From positions 434,001-498,000 of the forward strand of contig CAWHJF010000012.1 in assembly GCA_963829575.1 (NCBI GenBank): a DNA stretch of 64,000 bases. The letters run 5' to 3'. Source of the DNA: KACC-23026 sp963829575. GTDB lineage: Bacteria; Bacillota; Bacilli; Bacillales; Sporolactobacillaceae. The notes beneath the pieces are model-generated. The model searched no databases. It was given only the letters and a program-made list of their open reading frames with translations, and was not told where the DNA came from. This document shows positions 63,362-64,000 of the stretch, piece after piece. A program made the translations under genes and the position numbers. Within the stretch, counting starts at the first letter, position 1; each line of letters opens with the position of its first letter.

Positions 63362-63796
63362 CTAACTTTGATATAAAGAAGGACAAGTGCTAGAGGTTGT
63401 AATGTAAAAACAATGGTCTTTATAGCGACCACTATTATACTGGCCAAACCAAGAGCTTCGGCAATCTGCTCCTTCTGCTGGTCGATAATAATACAGGGAA
63501 TACTCACCAGGATGATACCGCAATCCTTTTAAAACTTTATATGCCAGTTTCTTTTCTTGCGATCGAGCGCGCTGATAAAAATAACTGTGTTGAACCGCTT
63601 CAAATCCTCCAGGGGATTGAAAGACCATCTGCGAAACCGAATTGACATCTTTAAAATCAAGACAATCCCCTCGAATTCGGTTTATCCCAACATTGCCGAC
63701 CAGAAGTTCACCAAGCTCACCTTGATCCTCTGCCTCAGCTCGCATTAGGCGAGCCAATGTGTCGACATCGTTGCTGTTGTATTGAATGACGGCCAA
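63362..63796 (-). CDS. cwlJ: Spore cortex-lytic enzyme CwlJ
   Basis: A 144-aa cortex hydrolase of the SleB/CwlJ family (PF07486). LARLMRAEAEDQGELGELLVGNVGINR carries the catalytic Glu region, with NSVSQMVFQSPGGFEAV and KDHCFY further on. It lacks the SleB peptidoglycan-binding domain, as CwlJ does. Start TTG 63796 follows CAGGAGGTG. It degrades cortex peptidoglycan during germination in response to Ca-dipicolinate and depends on GerQ. The two genes are adjacent here, unlike in B. subtilis 168. Confidence 0.93.
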   Translation of the reverse strand: MAVIQYNSNDVDTLARLMRAEAEDQGELGELLVGNVGINRIRGDCLDFKDVNSVSQMVFQSPGGFEAVQHSYFYQRARSQEKKLAYKVLKGLRYHPGEYSLYYYRPAEGADCRSSWFGQYNSGRYKDHCFYITTSSTCPSLYQS

Positions 63797-64000
63797 ACTG
63801 CTTTCACCTCCTGATGTCGATCATGATGCCTATCTTCATGTGTATGAAAAGGGGGATCAATTATGAACCTGTTTTTTATGAAAAGGCTCTTTTCTAAAGG
63901 CTCTTTTCTAAAAGATTGTTGCGATTGTAAATAAAATCCAGCAAAAATACCTGAGACGCCTGCGGGAATAGCAAGCCAGGCTCGCGGATTGCCCACGGCA
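63797..64000. repeat. End region with dispersed repeat, copy D
   Basis: No supported gene. A 16-bp tandem duplication AAGGCTCTTTTCTAA at about 63881-63910 is followed by GAGACGCCTGCGGGAATAGC from 63953, the core shared with copies A and C. The element runs off the window. Confidence 0.6.

Noticed and set aside
63745..63996. 83-codon minus-strand frame over the cwlJ start
   Set aside because: It overlaps the cwlJ 5' end and a dispersed repeat; no domain.

Overview
The window looks like chromosome from an endospore-forming Bacillales bacterium. The evidence is Bacillus-type Shine-Dalgarno sites with many GTG and TTG starts, and spore genes: an H-type small acid-soluble spore protein (5380-5559), the germination pair gerQ/cwlJ (62814-63796) and two orphan sporulation-type histidine kinases. 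It also has a qoxABCD menaquinol oxidase, a fused MsrAB and a Fur-box feoAB. The genus cannot be fixed from sequence reading alone; Bacillaceae or Sporolactobacillaceae are my guesses.

Layout: 0-10 kb holds a Gfo/Idh oxidoreductase, a secreted phosphoesterase behind a Pho-box promoter, an lrgAB-like pair, a BASS transporter, sspH, a KinB-like kinase, a split ThrE-type exporter and an ATP-grasp gene broken by two frameshifts. 10-14 kb holds an amidase, then a 52-bp minisatellite of 17 units (about 0.9 kb), then proC and an MBL hydrolase. 14-20.4 kb is a sugar-acid locus: gntP-gntK, a divergent RpiR regulator and an ACS-type MFS transporter. 20.5-28 kb holds an Uup/YfmR-type ABC-F protein, feoA-feoB with a Cys-rich partner, a DEAD-box helicase and an aldo/keto reductase. 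28-37.5 kb holds a 960-aa PAS/GAF kinase, corA, mntH with a perfect palindromic operator, a truncated Fpg/Nei remnant, a thioredoxin-like protein, a flavoprotein and msrAB. 37.6-43.3 kb holds qoxABCD and an MFS transporter. 43.4-49.2 kb is a complete fructose PTS locus, fruR-fruK-fruA-ptsH-ptsI. 49.5-56.7 kb holds a class B PBP, a truncated group II intron reverse transcriptase, an aldo/keto reductase, an SDR, a small acidic protein, Hsp20 and a beta-hydroxyacid dehydrogenase. 56.8-64 kb holds an unknown membrane protein, a UPF0421 exporter, a second amidase, DUF1499, a small unknown, DUF423, gerQ and cwlJ.

Most genes are ordinary chromosomal housekeeping and carbon or metal metabolism. The fru-pts cluster carries entry, phosphorylation and regulation of fructose in one place; the gnt genes import and phosphorylate gluconate. 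Fur, MntR, PhoP and FruR sites can be read directly upstream of their expected targets.

I found no clear new defence or biosynthetic system. The most unusual features are non-coding: the precise 52-bp tandem array (each unit has a TTGGACA/TGTCCAA dyad), a family of dispersed GAGACGCCTGCGG elements, a 100-bp nested palindrome after qoxD, and a short repeat shared by the intron scar and the gerQ region.
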